DNA of 18,776 nt from Holophagales bacterium UBA2201 (GTDB lineage: Bacteria > Acidobacteriota > Thermoanaerobaculia > UBA2201): the NCBI GenBank assembly GCA_002327305.1, contig DCUZ01000054.1:1-18776 (forward strand), written 5' to 3'. This document shows positions 1 through 8,300 of this stretch, one piece after another (position 1 is the first letter of the stretch; every line of letters begins with the position of its first letter). The translations under genes and the position numbers were made by a program. The notes under the pieces were generated by a model. That model saw only the letters and a list, made by a program, of their open reading frames with translations, did no database searches and had not been told where the DNA came from.

Positions 1-44
1 GGCCGAATAAGCCGCCGCGTCGGCGGGTGGAAATCCTCACAAAT

Positions 45-79
45 AAAGAAACACGGAGGCGGAGCCTCCGTGTTTCTTT
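45..79. terminator. Bidirectional rho-independent terminator
   Basis: A perfect 16-bp inverted repeat (45-60 pairs with 64-79) closes a 3-nt loop (GGA). The outer stem is A-rich on the left and T-rich on the right, so either strand gives a GC-rich stem followed by a U-rich arm. It lies just downstream of the small membrane-protein gene on the minus strand and would also stop a plus-strand transcript arriving from the left edge. Confidence 0.8.
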
Positions 80-110
80 AGAGATTAAGCGGTCTGAAAA
101 CTTAATCTCT
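80..110 (-). repeat. Second hairpin overlapping the stop codon of the small membrane-protein gene
   Basis: Positions 80-89 are the exact reverse complement of 101-110 (10 bp, 11-nt loop). The right arm contains the TAA stop codon (104-102) of the gene that ends here. The hairpin sits directly before the 45-79 terminator, giving two hairpins in tandem at the 3' end of the mRNA. It may help terminate or protect the 3' end. Confidence 0.55.
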
Positions 111-437
111 CTTGTAAAGCCCGGCGGCGCTGAACACAAAACCAGCCCCTATGACTATAACCAGTATTCCCGTATTCTGAAGAAATTTGATGGTAGCGAT
201 GTTGGACTTGGCCAGCCCCAGTTGCAGTTTCTGCAAGGTGAGCGGGACCGATTCAGGATTGGCTTTCAAAGCTCCACTGACCTGCCCGTAGGCGGCGTTT
301 ACGGCGGATATCTCCATTGGTGCCAGTTCACCGGCAACCATTTCCTTGGCATCCCCCGCCTGCATGATAAACAACACTCCGAAGACAATACACACTACCC
401 CTACAATCGCCACCAGGGCTGCGCTGAACATTTTCAT
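102..437 (-). CDS. Small two-helix membrane protein, unknown function
   Basis: This gene encodes a 111-residue protein that I do not recognise. Two hydrophobic segments are visible, about residues 5-25 and 87-107, with a roughly 60-residue polar loop between them and a short basic tail (KRD). It is therefore probably an inner-membrane hairpin protein. I chose the ATG at 437 because GAGGAG lies 8-9 nt upstream and the protein then begins directly with the first membrane helix. An in-frame ATG at 497 would add a polar 20-residue extension with no well-spaced ribosome binding site. The gene stands alone with its own promoter (583-612), a leader of about 138 nt and a terminator. The function cannot be inferred. 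Confidence 0.75.
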   Translation of the reverse strand: MKMFSAALVAIVGVVCIVFGVLFIMQAGDAKEMVAGELAPMEISAVNAAYGQVSGALKANPESVPLTLQKLQLGLAKSNIATIKFLQNTGILVIVIGAGFVFSAAGLYKRD

Positions 438-515
438 ATAATATTCTCCTCTTTTGTTAATTTTCGAATCGCAACGGAAACCGGTTACGGGTGCCATCAG
501 GGCTTGAGCCGGGCT

Positions 516-525
516 TCACCTCCTT
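516..525 (-). promoter_or_regulatory. Perfect 10-nt anti-anti-Shine-Dalgarno sequence in the leader, with no start codon at normal spacing
   Basis: The minus strand reads AAGGAGGTGA, complementary over 10 nt to the usual 3' end of bacterial 16S rRNA. No ATG, GTG or TTG follows at 5-10 nt, and the nearest ATG (497) is 21 nt after GGAGG. The actual gene start (437) has its own site. This may be a ribosome standby or leader element, or a chance match. Confidence 0.4.
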
Positions 526-582
526 CTGAATTCTGCATGAATCAACATCGATAATCGAATCCGACTATTAAAAGATTGGTAG

Positions 583-612
583 ATAATAAGACCAGCGGGG
601 TAGCGTTGTCAA
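583..612 (-). promoter_or_regulatory. Sigma-70-type promoter of the small membrane-protein gene
   Basis: On the minus strand, TTGACA (612-607) is followed after 18 nt by TATTAT (588-583). The -35 is a perfect consensus match and the -10 matches 5 of 6. The predicted transcript start is near 576, giving a leader of about 138 nt before the ATG at 437. Confidence 0.65.
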
Positions 613-666
613 ATCAATTCCGGGGTAACTCCGCGCCACGGGTGATATGCCGCTCAATCAGGCGGG

Positions 667-2964
667 TCAGGCCAGGTAACAGACTGCCTGTCGTGAAATG
701 GGGTCGGCGCTGACACAGGCGCTCAGGCCGGCAGCGGTGCCGGGTACGTCAATAAGTTTCATGAGCGAAGCGAATGCGCCCGCATCCGGCAAAACCTCGG
801 CCAGGCTGTTGGGCGCATCGCTGAAGAACCGGTGATTGAAGCGGCTTTCCGGCTGGCCCGGAAAGACGGCCGCATAGATTATGCGGGATTCCACCAGGTC
901 CTGAAAGAAATGCGTGCCGAATGATACTTCGGGGATATGCCCGGTTTCTTCGCTGGCCACCTCGGCCAGCACTGCGGCATTGCTGATATCGGCATAGCCG
1001 ACATTCACTCCCAACTGGATGTTGGTGCTGCCCCAGCGCCCCGGCCCCACCAGGATGAACCGGCGCTTGGGCAGGATCTGATTGAGTTTCGAAACGATGG
1101 CGGCGATCTCCTTCATGTCGGAGGCCTCGGCGAGACCGTCGTACGCCTCGGGAACGACATAAACAATGTATTCGATCCCCTTCAACAAACCCGAGGTGAT
1201 GTACTTGTTGGAGGCCAGCACGATACGCTCAGAGGGGATATTGGCGGGGATCACGGCGGCCTCCTCGGCGCTGGCGGTGCTCTGGGGCCGGCACTGGAGG
1301 AAGTAGAGCTTCTGGCCGTCCGTGGCGAACTCCACATCCATGGGGGACCCGAAGGTCTGCTTGAGGAGGTCCAGGATCGTCTTGATCTGCCGGAGGAATG
1401 GCGTCCGCTCGATGAATCCCTGGAAGGTGACAAGGTAATCCTGGGCCTTGGGATTGAACATGGCCCTGTAGGGCATGGAGATCATCCCATCGTTGACGAT
1501 GGAGACGATATTATGGATCCCCGGGATCTGCGTTCCGAAGGCATCGATGATGTCCTGGACGGGGTGCGTTTCAAAGGTATTGGTCTGCAGGTTGAGAAGG
1601 TCCATCCTCTTCTGGCTGTACAGCATCACATCCTCGGGGCGGACATTCACCCGCAGGTTGGGTTTGCCCGGAGAGCACAGGCAGGGGTAGTCGTCCCCCA
1701 CCCGGTCCACGGCCCGGGTGCCCAGCCCGAAGACCAAGCGGACCACGCCGTCCTCTTTTTCGATGCGGGGCGACCAGCGGAATTCGTTGTAGCCGAAGGC
1801 CACCCCGGCGAAAAGGGGGAACCAGTAGTGGCCCAGGCGCGTTCCCACAACCTCCTGGATGAGGATGCCCATCTCCTCGTTGAAGTCCAACAGTCCCCTC
1901 TCCTTGCGGTAGGTGATGGGATCGGGACTGAACAGGGAGGCGTAGATCTCCGCGATGGCGTCCAAGAGGGCGTTCAGGCGCTCCGCCAGGGTCCCCACGT
2001 TGGACAGGAACAGGCTCTTGTACTTCCCCGAAAAGGCCGCACCCGCGCTGTCCTCCAGCAGGCTCGATGACCGGACGATGATGGGCTTGCCGCCCACCTG
2101 GTCCAGCAGGACGGCCAGCTGGTTGACGATCTCGGCCGAAAAGAAGGCGTTCTTGAAGACCTGCTGAAGGTAGGGATACCCCGCCCGAATTTGATCGTTG
2201 TCCATGTACTTGAGGCTGGTGATTTCCTCCATGGCATTGTAATGGATGAAATCCATGATGGCGTCGGAGGTGAGATACCAGCTCTCCGGGATGGCCACGC
2301 TATCCAGCTCCGGGTGGCTTGCCCGCTCCCTCTGGATGATCTCATAGCCGAGGATCATGCCGGCGCTTTTCCCCCCCAGCTTGCCGCTCCCCTGCGCGCA
2401 TCCCAGGGTCCGCTTGATGAGCCGCTGGAAGTCCGGGATGGTGATGTATCGCTTGGCCACGTTGATGTAGGGGAGATGGCTGGAGAGGAAGCGGCGGATG
2501 AGGGCGACGCGGATGCTCATCCGCTCATCGGGCGAGATGTAGGATTCCGTTTGGGATAGATTGACGAACCGGTTCAGGGCGTCGGTGATGTCCACCAGGG
2601 AGATGTCGTCGTTCTCCACGGCGATGGAAAGGAAGCGGCTCCGTTCCTGCATCATCCAGACCGAAAGCTGTTGGGCGATATCGGCATCCGGGAGGGAGGC
2701 CCCGGCGATCTGGAAGACCCGTTCCACGAAGCGCCGGAGGGAGGGGAGGTCTTTTCTCGGATTGGGGACGTTGGCGTACAGGGCGGCCGAGTCGTCCGAT
2801 GCGTTGAATCGGGGCTCCAGTTCGCGCATCAGTTCTTCGATCTCCCTGATTTTGTGGGTGTACAGATGGTAGATCATGCGGCGGGACAGACGCGTCAGGA
2901 GCTCCGGGTCCACCTTCTCAAGAAGCTCCAGGATGACCTTCCATTCCGGCTTACATTCTGTCAT
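667..2964 (-). CDS. PEP/pyruvate-binding (PPDK N-terminal) domain protein without phosphotransfer domains
   Basis: The 765-residue protein carries the ATP-grasp-like nucleotide-binding domain shared by PEP synthase and pyruvate phosphate dikinase. Landmarks are GGKSAGM (197-203), IVRSSSLLEDSAGAAFSGKY (296-315) and the domain end FLQCRPQS (555-562). About 190 residues of helical, unassigned sequence come first. The final 200 residues form a further conserved-looking region with LVGPGRWGS (638-646) and SFGTHFFQDL (681-690). The swivelling phosphohistidine domain and the PEP-utilising TIM barrel of true PEP synthase (about 800 residues) are absent, so it should not make PEP alone. It may be a phosphotransferase or a nucleotide-sensing protein acting with a partner. 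The start at 2964 lies exactly where the promoter at 2971-2999 predicts transcription to begin, and the Shine-Dalgarno is poor. The gene is separated from the operon upstream by a terminator. Confidence 0.85.
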   Translation of the reverse strand: MTECKPEWKVILELLEKVDPELLTRLSRRMIYHLYTHKIREIEELMRELEPRFNASDDSAALYANVPNPRKDLPSLRRFVERVFQIAGASLPDADIAQQLSVWMMQERSRFLSIAVENDDISLVDITDALNRFVNLSQTESYISPDERMSIRVALIRRFLSSHLPYINVAKRYITIPDFQRLIKRTLGCAQGSGKLGGKSAGMILGYEIIQRERASHPELDSVAIPESWYLTSDAIMDFIHYNAMEEITSLKYMDNDQIRAGYPYLQQVFKNAFFSAEIVNQLAVLLDQVGGKPIIVRSSSLLEDSAGAAFSGKYKSLFLSNVGTLAERLNALLDAIAEIYASLFSPDPITYRKERGLLDFNEEMGILIQEVVGTRLGHYWFPLFAGVAFGYNEFRWSPRIEKEDGVVRLVFGLGTRAVDRVGDDYPCLCSPGKPNLRVNVRPEDVMLYSQKRMDLLNLQTNTFETHPVQDIIDAFGTQIPGIHNIVSIVNDGMISMPYRAMFNPKAQDYLVTFQGFIERTPFLRQIKTILDLLKQTFGSPMDVEFATDGQKLYFLQCRPQSTASAEEAAVIPANIPSERIVLASNKYITSGLLKGIEYIVYVVPEAYDGLAEASDMKEIAAIVSKLNQILPKRRFILVGPGRWGSTNIQLGVNVGYADISNAAVLAEVASEETGHIPEVSFGTHFFQDLVESRIIYAAVFPGQPESRFNHRFFSDAPNSLAEVLPDAGAFASLMKLIDVPGTAAGLSACVSADPISRQAVCYLA

Positions 2965-2970
2965 GACCCT

Positions 2971-2999
2971 ATCATAAATGAACTCAACGCAATTGACAA
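2971..2999 (-). promoter_or_regulatory. Promoter predicting a leaderless mRNA for the PEP/pyruvate-binding gene
   Basis: The minus strand has TTGTCA (2999-2994), a 17-nt spacer, and TATGAT (2976-2971), each 5 of 6 to consensus. Only 6 nt separate the -10 from the ATG (2964), so the expected +1 is the A of the start codon. The -35 overlaps the downstream flank of the preceding terminator. Confidence 0.5.
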
Positions 3000-3000
3000 T

Positions 3001-3032
3001 AATGAAGCGCCCCCCGGCGGGGCCGGGGGGCG
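3001..3032 (-). terminator. GC-rich terminator hairpin ending the nuoE-gltB-like operon
   Basis: Positions 3008-3017 pair perfectly with 3023-3032 (10 bp, almost all G-C; 5-nt loop). On the minus strand the hairpin follows the GltB-like stop codon by 25 nt and is followed by CTTCATTATTG, a moderately U-rich tail. The U-tract is imperfect, so termination may be partial. Confidence 0.6.
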
Positions 3033-3057
3033 GCGAAAGCTGGAGGGCCGGTGCATG

Positions 3058-4641
3058 TCAACTCTTAAAAATCTTCTCCACCTCTTCCTTGTCCACGTCC
3101 ATGACATAGCGGAGGCCGGAAACCTCGGCCGCTTCCTTGGTCAGGGCGGCGATATCGTCCCGGGTGATGTACTCGAGGGCGAACTTCCGGTTCCCGGCCA
3201 TGAGTTGGCGCAGACCCTGGGCCAGGCGCTCATAGTAGGTGTAGAGCCCCAGGGCGCCCGTGGGAACCTTCTCGAATGCGGTGTCGCCCAACTGGTGGCG
3301 CAGTTCGGCGGCCGTGACGAAGATCTCGTCCTTGTTGTTCCCGAAGCGCTCCACATAGACGGGAACCTGGTTCTCCTCGATGGTCCGTCCGATGGTCTTG
3401 CCCACCATGGCCGCCGCGATGGGGGCCCGGGCCATCCCGATGATCTTGACGAAGGGGGCGCCCAGCGACAGGCCCTTGAAAATCTGGTCCTCGAAGGTGA
3501 AGCCGCCGGCGAAGGCGATGGCGGGCAGGTGCTTCTTTTGGTCGGCCAGCCGCTTGGCGTACAGGTAGGTGAGGGTGTGGATCTCCACCGGCGGGACCCC
3601 CCATTCATTCATCATGCGCCAGGGGCTCATGCCCGTGCCGCCGCCGGCTCCATCCACGGTGAGGAGGTCGATTTTGTACTTGGAGGCCCAGACCACCGCG
3701 CGGGCCAGGTCGGCCGGCCGGTAGGCGCCGGTCTTAAGGAAGACGTACTTGGCGCCGGCCTTGCGCAGTTCTTCCACGCGCCGGGCGAAACCCTCCTCGG
3801 TGACCATGCCGACCCGGGAGTGCCGCTCGAACTCCTTGAAGGCGCCCCGCTCGAAGGCCTTGATGACGTTGGGGTCCGTCGGGTTGGGAAGCACCACGTA
3901 GCCGCGCTCGTACAGCAGTTGGGCCTTCTTGAGGTCCTTGATCTTGACCTCGCCGCCGATGTCCTTGGCCCCCTGCCCCCATTTTAATTCGACGATCTGC
4001 ACGCCCAGCTTCTGGATGGCGTATTCCTGGGCCCCCAGCCGGGTGTCCTCCACGTTGGCCTGCACGATGATGGCGCCGTAACCGTCGCGCTGGTGGTCCT
4101 TGTAGAGGGTGACGCGCCGTTTCAGGTCCGCCGTGTCGGTCACCCGCCCCTTTTCGATCACCGTTTCCGGGTCCATCCCCACGACGTTTTCCCCGATGGT
4201 CAGGCCCGTGCCCGCCAGGGCGCTTCCGATGGCCAGGCCCTCCCAGTTGTTCTTGGCGATGTTGGTGGAGCCGATGCCGGGAATGATCCAGGGAAGGCGG
4301 AACTTGATCCCCTGATCGTGCCCGATCCTGACCTCCAGGCTCACGGCGGGGAAGACGGCCTTGTCGCTGTCGGCCTCGATGCCGTGGGCGCCGACGGCGG
4401 TCCCCATGATGCTGAAGTGGGAGTAATCGATGGGGAACTCCTTCTCGGAGGCCGTCGTGATGACGCCGAAGGGCTGGGGATAGATGACCTCATGACCCCG
4501 GTAGGCGGACTTGCCGATTTCGCACATCCCGATGCATCCGTCCACGCAGGTGACGCACATGCCGGAGCCCGGGTGGATGGACTCGAAGGTGCGGTTCTTC
4601 GTCAGGGTAGCGGCGGAACGATTGATCTTGGAATAGGTCAT
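3058..4641 (-). CDS. FMN-binding glutamate synthase-like (GltB central domain) subunit with N-terminal four-Cys motif
   Basis: The 527-residue protein is a GltB/'glutamate synthase domain 2' FMN-binding TIM barrel. The family motifs KWGQGAKDIGG (220-230) and DGAGGGTGMSP (330-340) are present. The N-terminal glutaminase domain of full-length GltB is absent. The only cysteines in the whole protein are C29, C32, C36 and C40, in a CxxCxxxCxxxC motif that could hold one Fe-S cluster. The 3Fe-4S cysteine loop of classical glutamate synthase is missing. The ATG at 4641 is preceded by AGGAGG at 9-nt spacing; an upstream extension would read through the preceding gene. It starts 14 nt after the ferredoxin subunit stop and is last in the operon. 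I infer the flavin site that handles the complex's organic substrate; glutamate is possible but not shown. Related single-domain proteins include the N-methylglutamate synthase large subunit. Confidence 0.85.
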   Translation of the reverse strand: MTYSKINRSAATLTKNRTFESIHPGSGMCVTCVDGCIGMCEIGKSAYRGHEVIYPQPFGVITTASEKEFPIDYSHFSIMGTAVGAHGIEADSDKAVFPAVSLEVRIGHDQGIKFRLPWIIPGIGSTNIAKNNWEGLAIGSALAGTGLTIGENVVGMDPETVIEKGRVTDTADLKRRVTLYKDHQRDGYGAIIVQANVEDTRLGAQEYAIQKLGVQIVELKWGQGAKDIGGEVKIKDLKKAQLLYERGYVVLPNPTDPNVIKAFERGAFKEFERHSRVGMVTEEGFARRVEELRKAGAKYVFLKTGAYRPADLARAVVWASKYKIDLLTVDGAGGGTGMSPWRMMNEWGVPPVEIHTLTYLYAKRLADQKKHLPAIAFAGGFTFEDQIFKGLSLGAPFVKIIGMARAPIAAAMVGKTIGRTIEENQVPVYVERFGNNKDEIFVTAAELRHQLGDTAFEKVPTGALGLYTYYERLAQGLRQLMAGNRKFALEYITRDDIAALTKEAAEVSGLRYVMDVDKEEVEKIFKS

Positions 4642-4655
4642 GGTGGGGCTCCTCC

Positions 4656-5336
4656 TTATTTTTCCTTTGTGATTTCGCAGGCAACGCAGGGGTCCATGTA
4701 GCACATCATGTCGTGGAATTGCTCCTTTTCGACGCAGGGCGGGCTCAGGTTCGCGCAGCCGCCGCAGATGGCCTTCTCGGGCTGGGTATAGGTGCACCGC
4801 AGTTGGCAGGCGGGACAGACATAGATGCACCCGCCGCAAAGGCGGCACTCCTCGGAACGGAGGTCGAACGGGGTCCCGATGGTCCTCCGCTCCCCCCGCG
4901 CCCGGAAACCAATCGCCTTGGCCATCATCTGCTCCTCGCACATGCGGGTGCATAATCCGCAAAGAATGCAGTCTTCATACTCCTGCTTGAACCGCTGCCG
5001 GCGCACCTCGTGCGCGGCCGCCAAATCCTGGATCGTCTTGGATTGGGGGCAGGAGGCCAGCAGGAGTTCCAGGATCATCTTCCGGGCCTTCACCACCCGC
5101 TCGGAGGCGGTCCGCACCACCAGCCCCTCCTGGATGGGATAGGTGCAGGAGGTCACCAGGCGGGCCTGGGGACCCTCCCCGATCTCCACCACGCAGAGGC
5201 GGCACGCCCCGTAGGGCGAGAGTCCCTCCATGTGGCAGAGGGTGGGGATGGGGAAGCCGTAGAAGCGGGCCACATCGAGGATCGTGTCCCCCTTCTCGGC
5301 CTCGACGACCAGTCCGTTCAACTTAAACGCTGCCAT
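4656..5336 (-). CDS. HoxU/NuoG-type iron-sulfur subunit (2Fe-2S plus two 4Fe-4S)
   Basis: This is a 226-residue electron-transfer subunit. The N-terminal plant-type 2Fe-2S domain has C34, C45, C48 and C64. Two 4Fe-4S motifs follow, at C123/126/129/133 and C164/167/170/174. In NuoG and HoxU a His-Cys3 4Fe-4S site lies between these parts; here that place reads LLLASCPQSK (91-100), so the site is lost. Eight further cysteines follow: C177 and C181, then C191, C194, C201, C212, C217 and C220 in the last 40 residues, which may bind another cluster or zinc. The start at 5336 overlaps the end of the preceding gene by 14 nt, indicating translational coupling. Its role is probably to carry electrons between the NuoEF-GltD part and the GltB-like subunit. 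Confidence 0.87.
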   Translation of the reverse strand: MAAFKLNGLVVEAEKGDTILDVARFYGFPIPTLCHMEGLSPYGACRLCVVEIGEGPQARLVTSCTYPIQEGLVVRTASERVVKARKMILELLLASCPQSKTIQDLAAAHEVRRQRFKQEYEDCILCGLCTRMCEEQMMAKAIGFRARGERRTIGTPFDLRSEECRLCGGCIYVCPACQLRCTYTQPEKAICGGCANLSPPCVEKEQFHDMMCYMDPCVACEITKEK

Positions 5337-8300
5337 GGCTGGGGTGCTCCGTTCTTTCCGTATTTTTCCCCTGTTCCGCGGGGGGGCGGGTGAATTCCAG
5401 GTCGCAGCGCATGCACCGCCGCGCCTCCCGGCGAGCGTCCGCTTCGCCCAGGGTCAGTTCCACCTCTTTCAGGCTGACCCGCCGCTCGGTGACGGGGATG
5501 GTCGGCAGGGCGATCCGGGCTTCCTGGGGTTGCACTTCCTCCCCCTCCTCCGGGGGGGCGAGGTAGACCTCCGGCAGGCGGATCGTGGGGGGCTGCTTGA
5601 ACGGTTCGCCGCGGACATAGCGGTCGATCATGGTGGCGGCCTTTTTCCCGGCGGCGATGGCGGCCACCACCGTATTGGGGCCCGTGATCACGTCCCCGCC
5701 CGCGAAGACCCCGGGCTTGTTGGTCAAAAGGGTGCCCTTGTCAACCAGAAGCGTGCCCCATTGATCCACCGCGATGCCCATGGAGGCGATGTATTCCACG
5801 TCGGGGATGTCCCCGATGGTGACGATGAGGGTGTCCAGCGGGATGGCGTATTCCGAGCCGGGGATGGGCACGGGGTTCCTCCGGCCGTTCCGGTCCACGT
5901 CGCCGAGCCGGTTCTGGATGCATTCCACTCCCGCCAGTTTTCCGTTTTCCGTGGTGATGCGGACGGGGGCCACCAGGGTGACGAGCTTGACGCCCTCCTC
6001 AAGGGCGGCGTCAATTTCGTGCTGGAGGGCCGGCATCTCCTGGCGGGTCCGGCGATAGAGGATGGTGACGCTTTCGACGCCCGGCTGCCGCAGGGCCACC
6101 CGGGCCGCGTCCACGGCCGAGTCGCCTCCGCCGATGACCCCCACCCGGCGCTTCGCCAGCTTTTCCCCCCGCAGATTGAACGCCTGGAGGAATTCAAGTG
6201 CGGGATAGACGCCGTCGAGATCCTCGCCCTCGATGTTCAGCAGTTTGCTCTTGTGGGCGCCCATGGCGAGGAAGACCGCCTTGTAGCCCTCCTTCTGCAG
6301 GCCGTCGAGGGTGATGTCCTTGCCCAACTCGGTGTTCAGGCGCAGGGTGACGTTCTGGTCGAGGAGGCAGGCGATCTCCTTCTGGAGGGTCTCCCGCGGC
6401 ATGCGGTAGGAGGGGATGCCCGTGGTGAGCATCCCGCCGGGCTGGGAGACTTTCTCAAAGACCGTGACCTTGTAGCCCTTGAGGGAAAGGTAGTGGGCGG
6501 CCGTCATGCCCGCAGGGCCCGATCCGATGACGGCGATCCTGGCGTCCATACCGGGGGGCAGAGCCGAGCGGACGGGTTTGTAGATGGAGGGGTCGATCCG
6601 GTCCGTGATGAACCGCTTCAGGGCCCGAATGGCGATAGCCTCCCCCCCCGTCGTCCCGGCGCGGCATTTGTACTCGCACGGATGGCTGCAGACGCGGGCG
6701 CACACCGACGGGAAGGGGTTGGCCTCCCGGATGGTCCGGTAGGCCTCTTCGTATTCGCCGCGGGCGATGTGGGCGACGTATTTCCAGGCCTCCGTCCCGA
6801 TGGGGCAGGCCGCCTGGCAGGGGGCGCCCACCAGATCCTTGCAGACCCCGGCGGGGCAGCGCCCCTCCTCCAGGTGCGCCAGGTATTCCTCCCGGAAGTA
6901 TCGCAGGGTGGAAAGGACCGGATTGGCGGCCGTCTGGCCCAGGCCGCACATGGTGGTGTCCTTCACCGCCTCGGCCAGTTCCTTGAGCAGATCCAGCGTC
7001 TCCCGCGTTCCCTTCCCTTTGGAAATGTCGTCCAGGATTTCATACATCCGCTGGGTGCCCTTCCGGCAGGTGAAGCATTTTCCGCAGGACTCGTCCTTGA
7101 GGAAGGTCATGAAATACTTGGCCAGGTCCACCATGCAGGTGGCCTCGTCCATGACGATCATCCCGCCGGAACCCATGATGGATCCCGCCTTGGTCAGGCT
7201 GTCGTAATCGATGGGCAGGTCGAACTGATCCACCGGGATGCATCCCCCCGACGGGCCGCCGGTCTGGACGGCCTTGATCTTCTCGCGGGTCCGGGAGCCG
7301 TCCCCGATGTCGAAGACGATCTCCTTGATGGTCATCCCCATGGGGACTTCCACCAGCCCGGTGTTCTTTACCTTGCCCACCAGACTGAAGATCTTCGTCC
7401 CGGCACTGGAGGCCGTGCCGGTCTTGGCATAGGCCGCGCCCCCCTCCTGGATGATCAGGGGGATGTTGGCCCAGGTTTCCACGTTGTTGATGGCCGTGGG
7501 ACGCCCGCCGATCCCCCGCTCCACCGGGAAGGGGGGACGCTGGCGGGGTTCGCCCATTTCCCCCTCCACGGAGCGGATCAGGGCCGTCTCCTCCCCGCAG
7601 ACGAACGCGCCGGCCCCCTTGACGATTCGGATGTCGAAGGAAAATCCGGTGCCCAGGATATCCTCCCCCAGCAGACCCGCCTCCCGGGCCTGGTCCAGCG
7701 CCAGGGTGAGGTGTTGGATGGCCAGGGGGTACTCATTCCGGACGTAAACAACACCCGCGGTGGCCCCCGTGGCGTACGCCCCGATGAGCATCCCTTCCAC
7801 AATGGAGTGCGGGTTCCCTTCGAGGACGCTGCGGTCCATGTAGGCGCCGGGGTCCCCCTCATCGGCGTTGCAGATGAGGTATTTGCCCTTGTCGGCGGAC
7901 CGGGCGGCCAGCATCTCCCACTTGCGGCCCGTGGGAAATCCGGCCCCGCCGCGTCCGCGCAGGCCGGAGGCCTTGACTTCCCCCACGACCCACGCCGGGT
8001 CCCTCTTCTCGAGGGCGCGGATCAGCGATCCATACCCCCCGATGGCCAGGTAGTCCGTGATCCGCCGGGGATCCACCTTCTCGTTCCGGGCCATGACCGA
8101 CCGGTGCTGCCTCTGGTAGAAGGGCAAATCCTCCTGGGTTTCGATGGGTTTGCCCGAGCGGGGGTCCACCGGGAGGAGGTCCCCGACGGCCTCGCGTCTT
8201 GCGGCGGCCCGGACCACCCGGGCCACGTCCTGAGGTTGGATCTTCGGGTAGAAGGTCCGGTTCGGTTCAACAAGAAGGGAGGGCTCCGTTTCGCAGAACC

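Noticed and set aside
12..26. Hairpin at the left edge (6-bp stem, 3-nt loop) as a terminator
   Set aside because: No T-run follows on the plus strand and only a weak one on the minus strand; the context is cut by the window edge.
438..497. Longer N-terminus of the small membrane protein from the ATG at 497
   Set aside because: It would add a polar 20-residue extension before the first membrane helix and lacks a well-spaced ribosome binding site, whereas 437 has one.
613..669. Possible frameshift at the 3' end of the PEP/pyruvate-binding gene, since another frame stays open about 17 codons past the stop
   Set aside because: The extension is short, carries no recognisable motif, and nothing shows the present stop is wrong.
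667..2964. Annotation as PEP synthase or pyruvate phosphate dikinase
   Set aside because: The phosphohistidine and PEP-utilising barrel domains are not present.
4642..4962. N-terminal extension of the GltB-like protein
   Set aside because: It overlaps the ferredoxin-subunit gene in another frame and has shadow composition; the ATG at 4641 has AGGAGG upstream.
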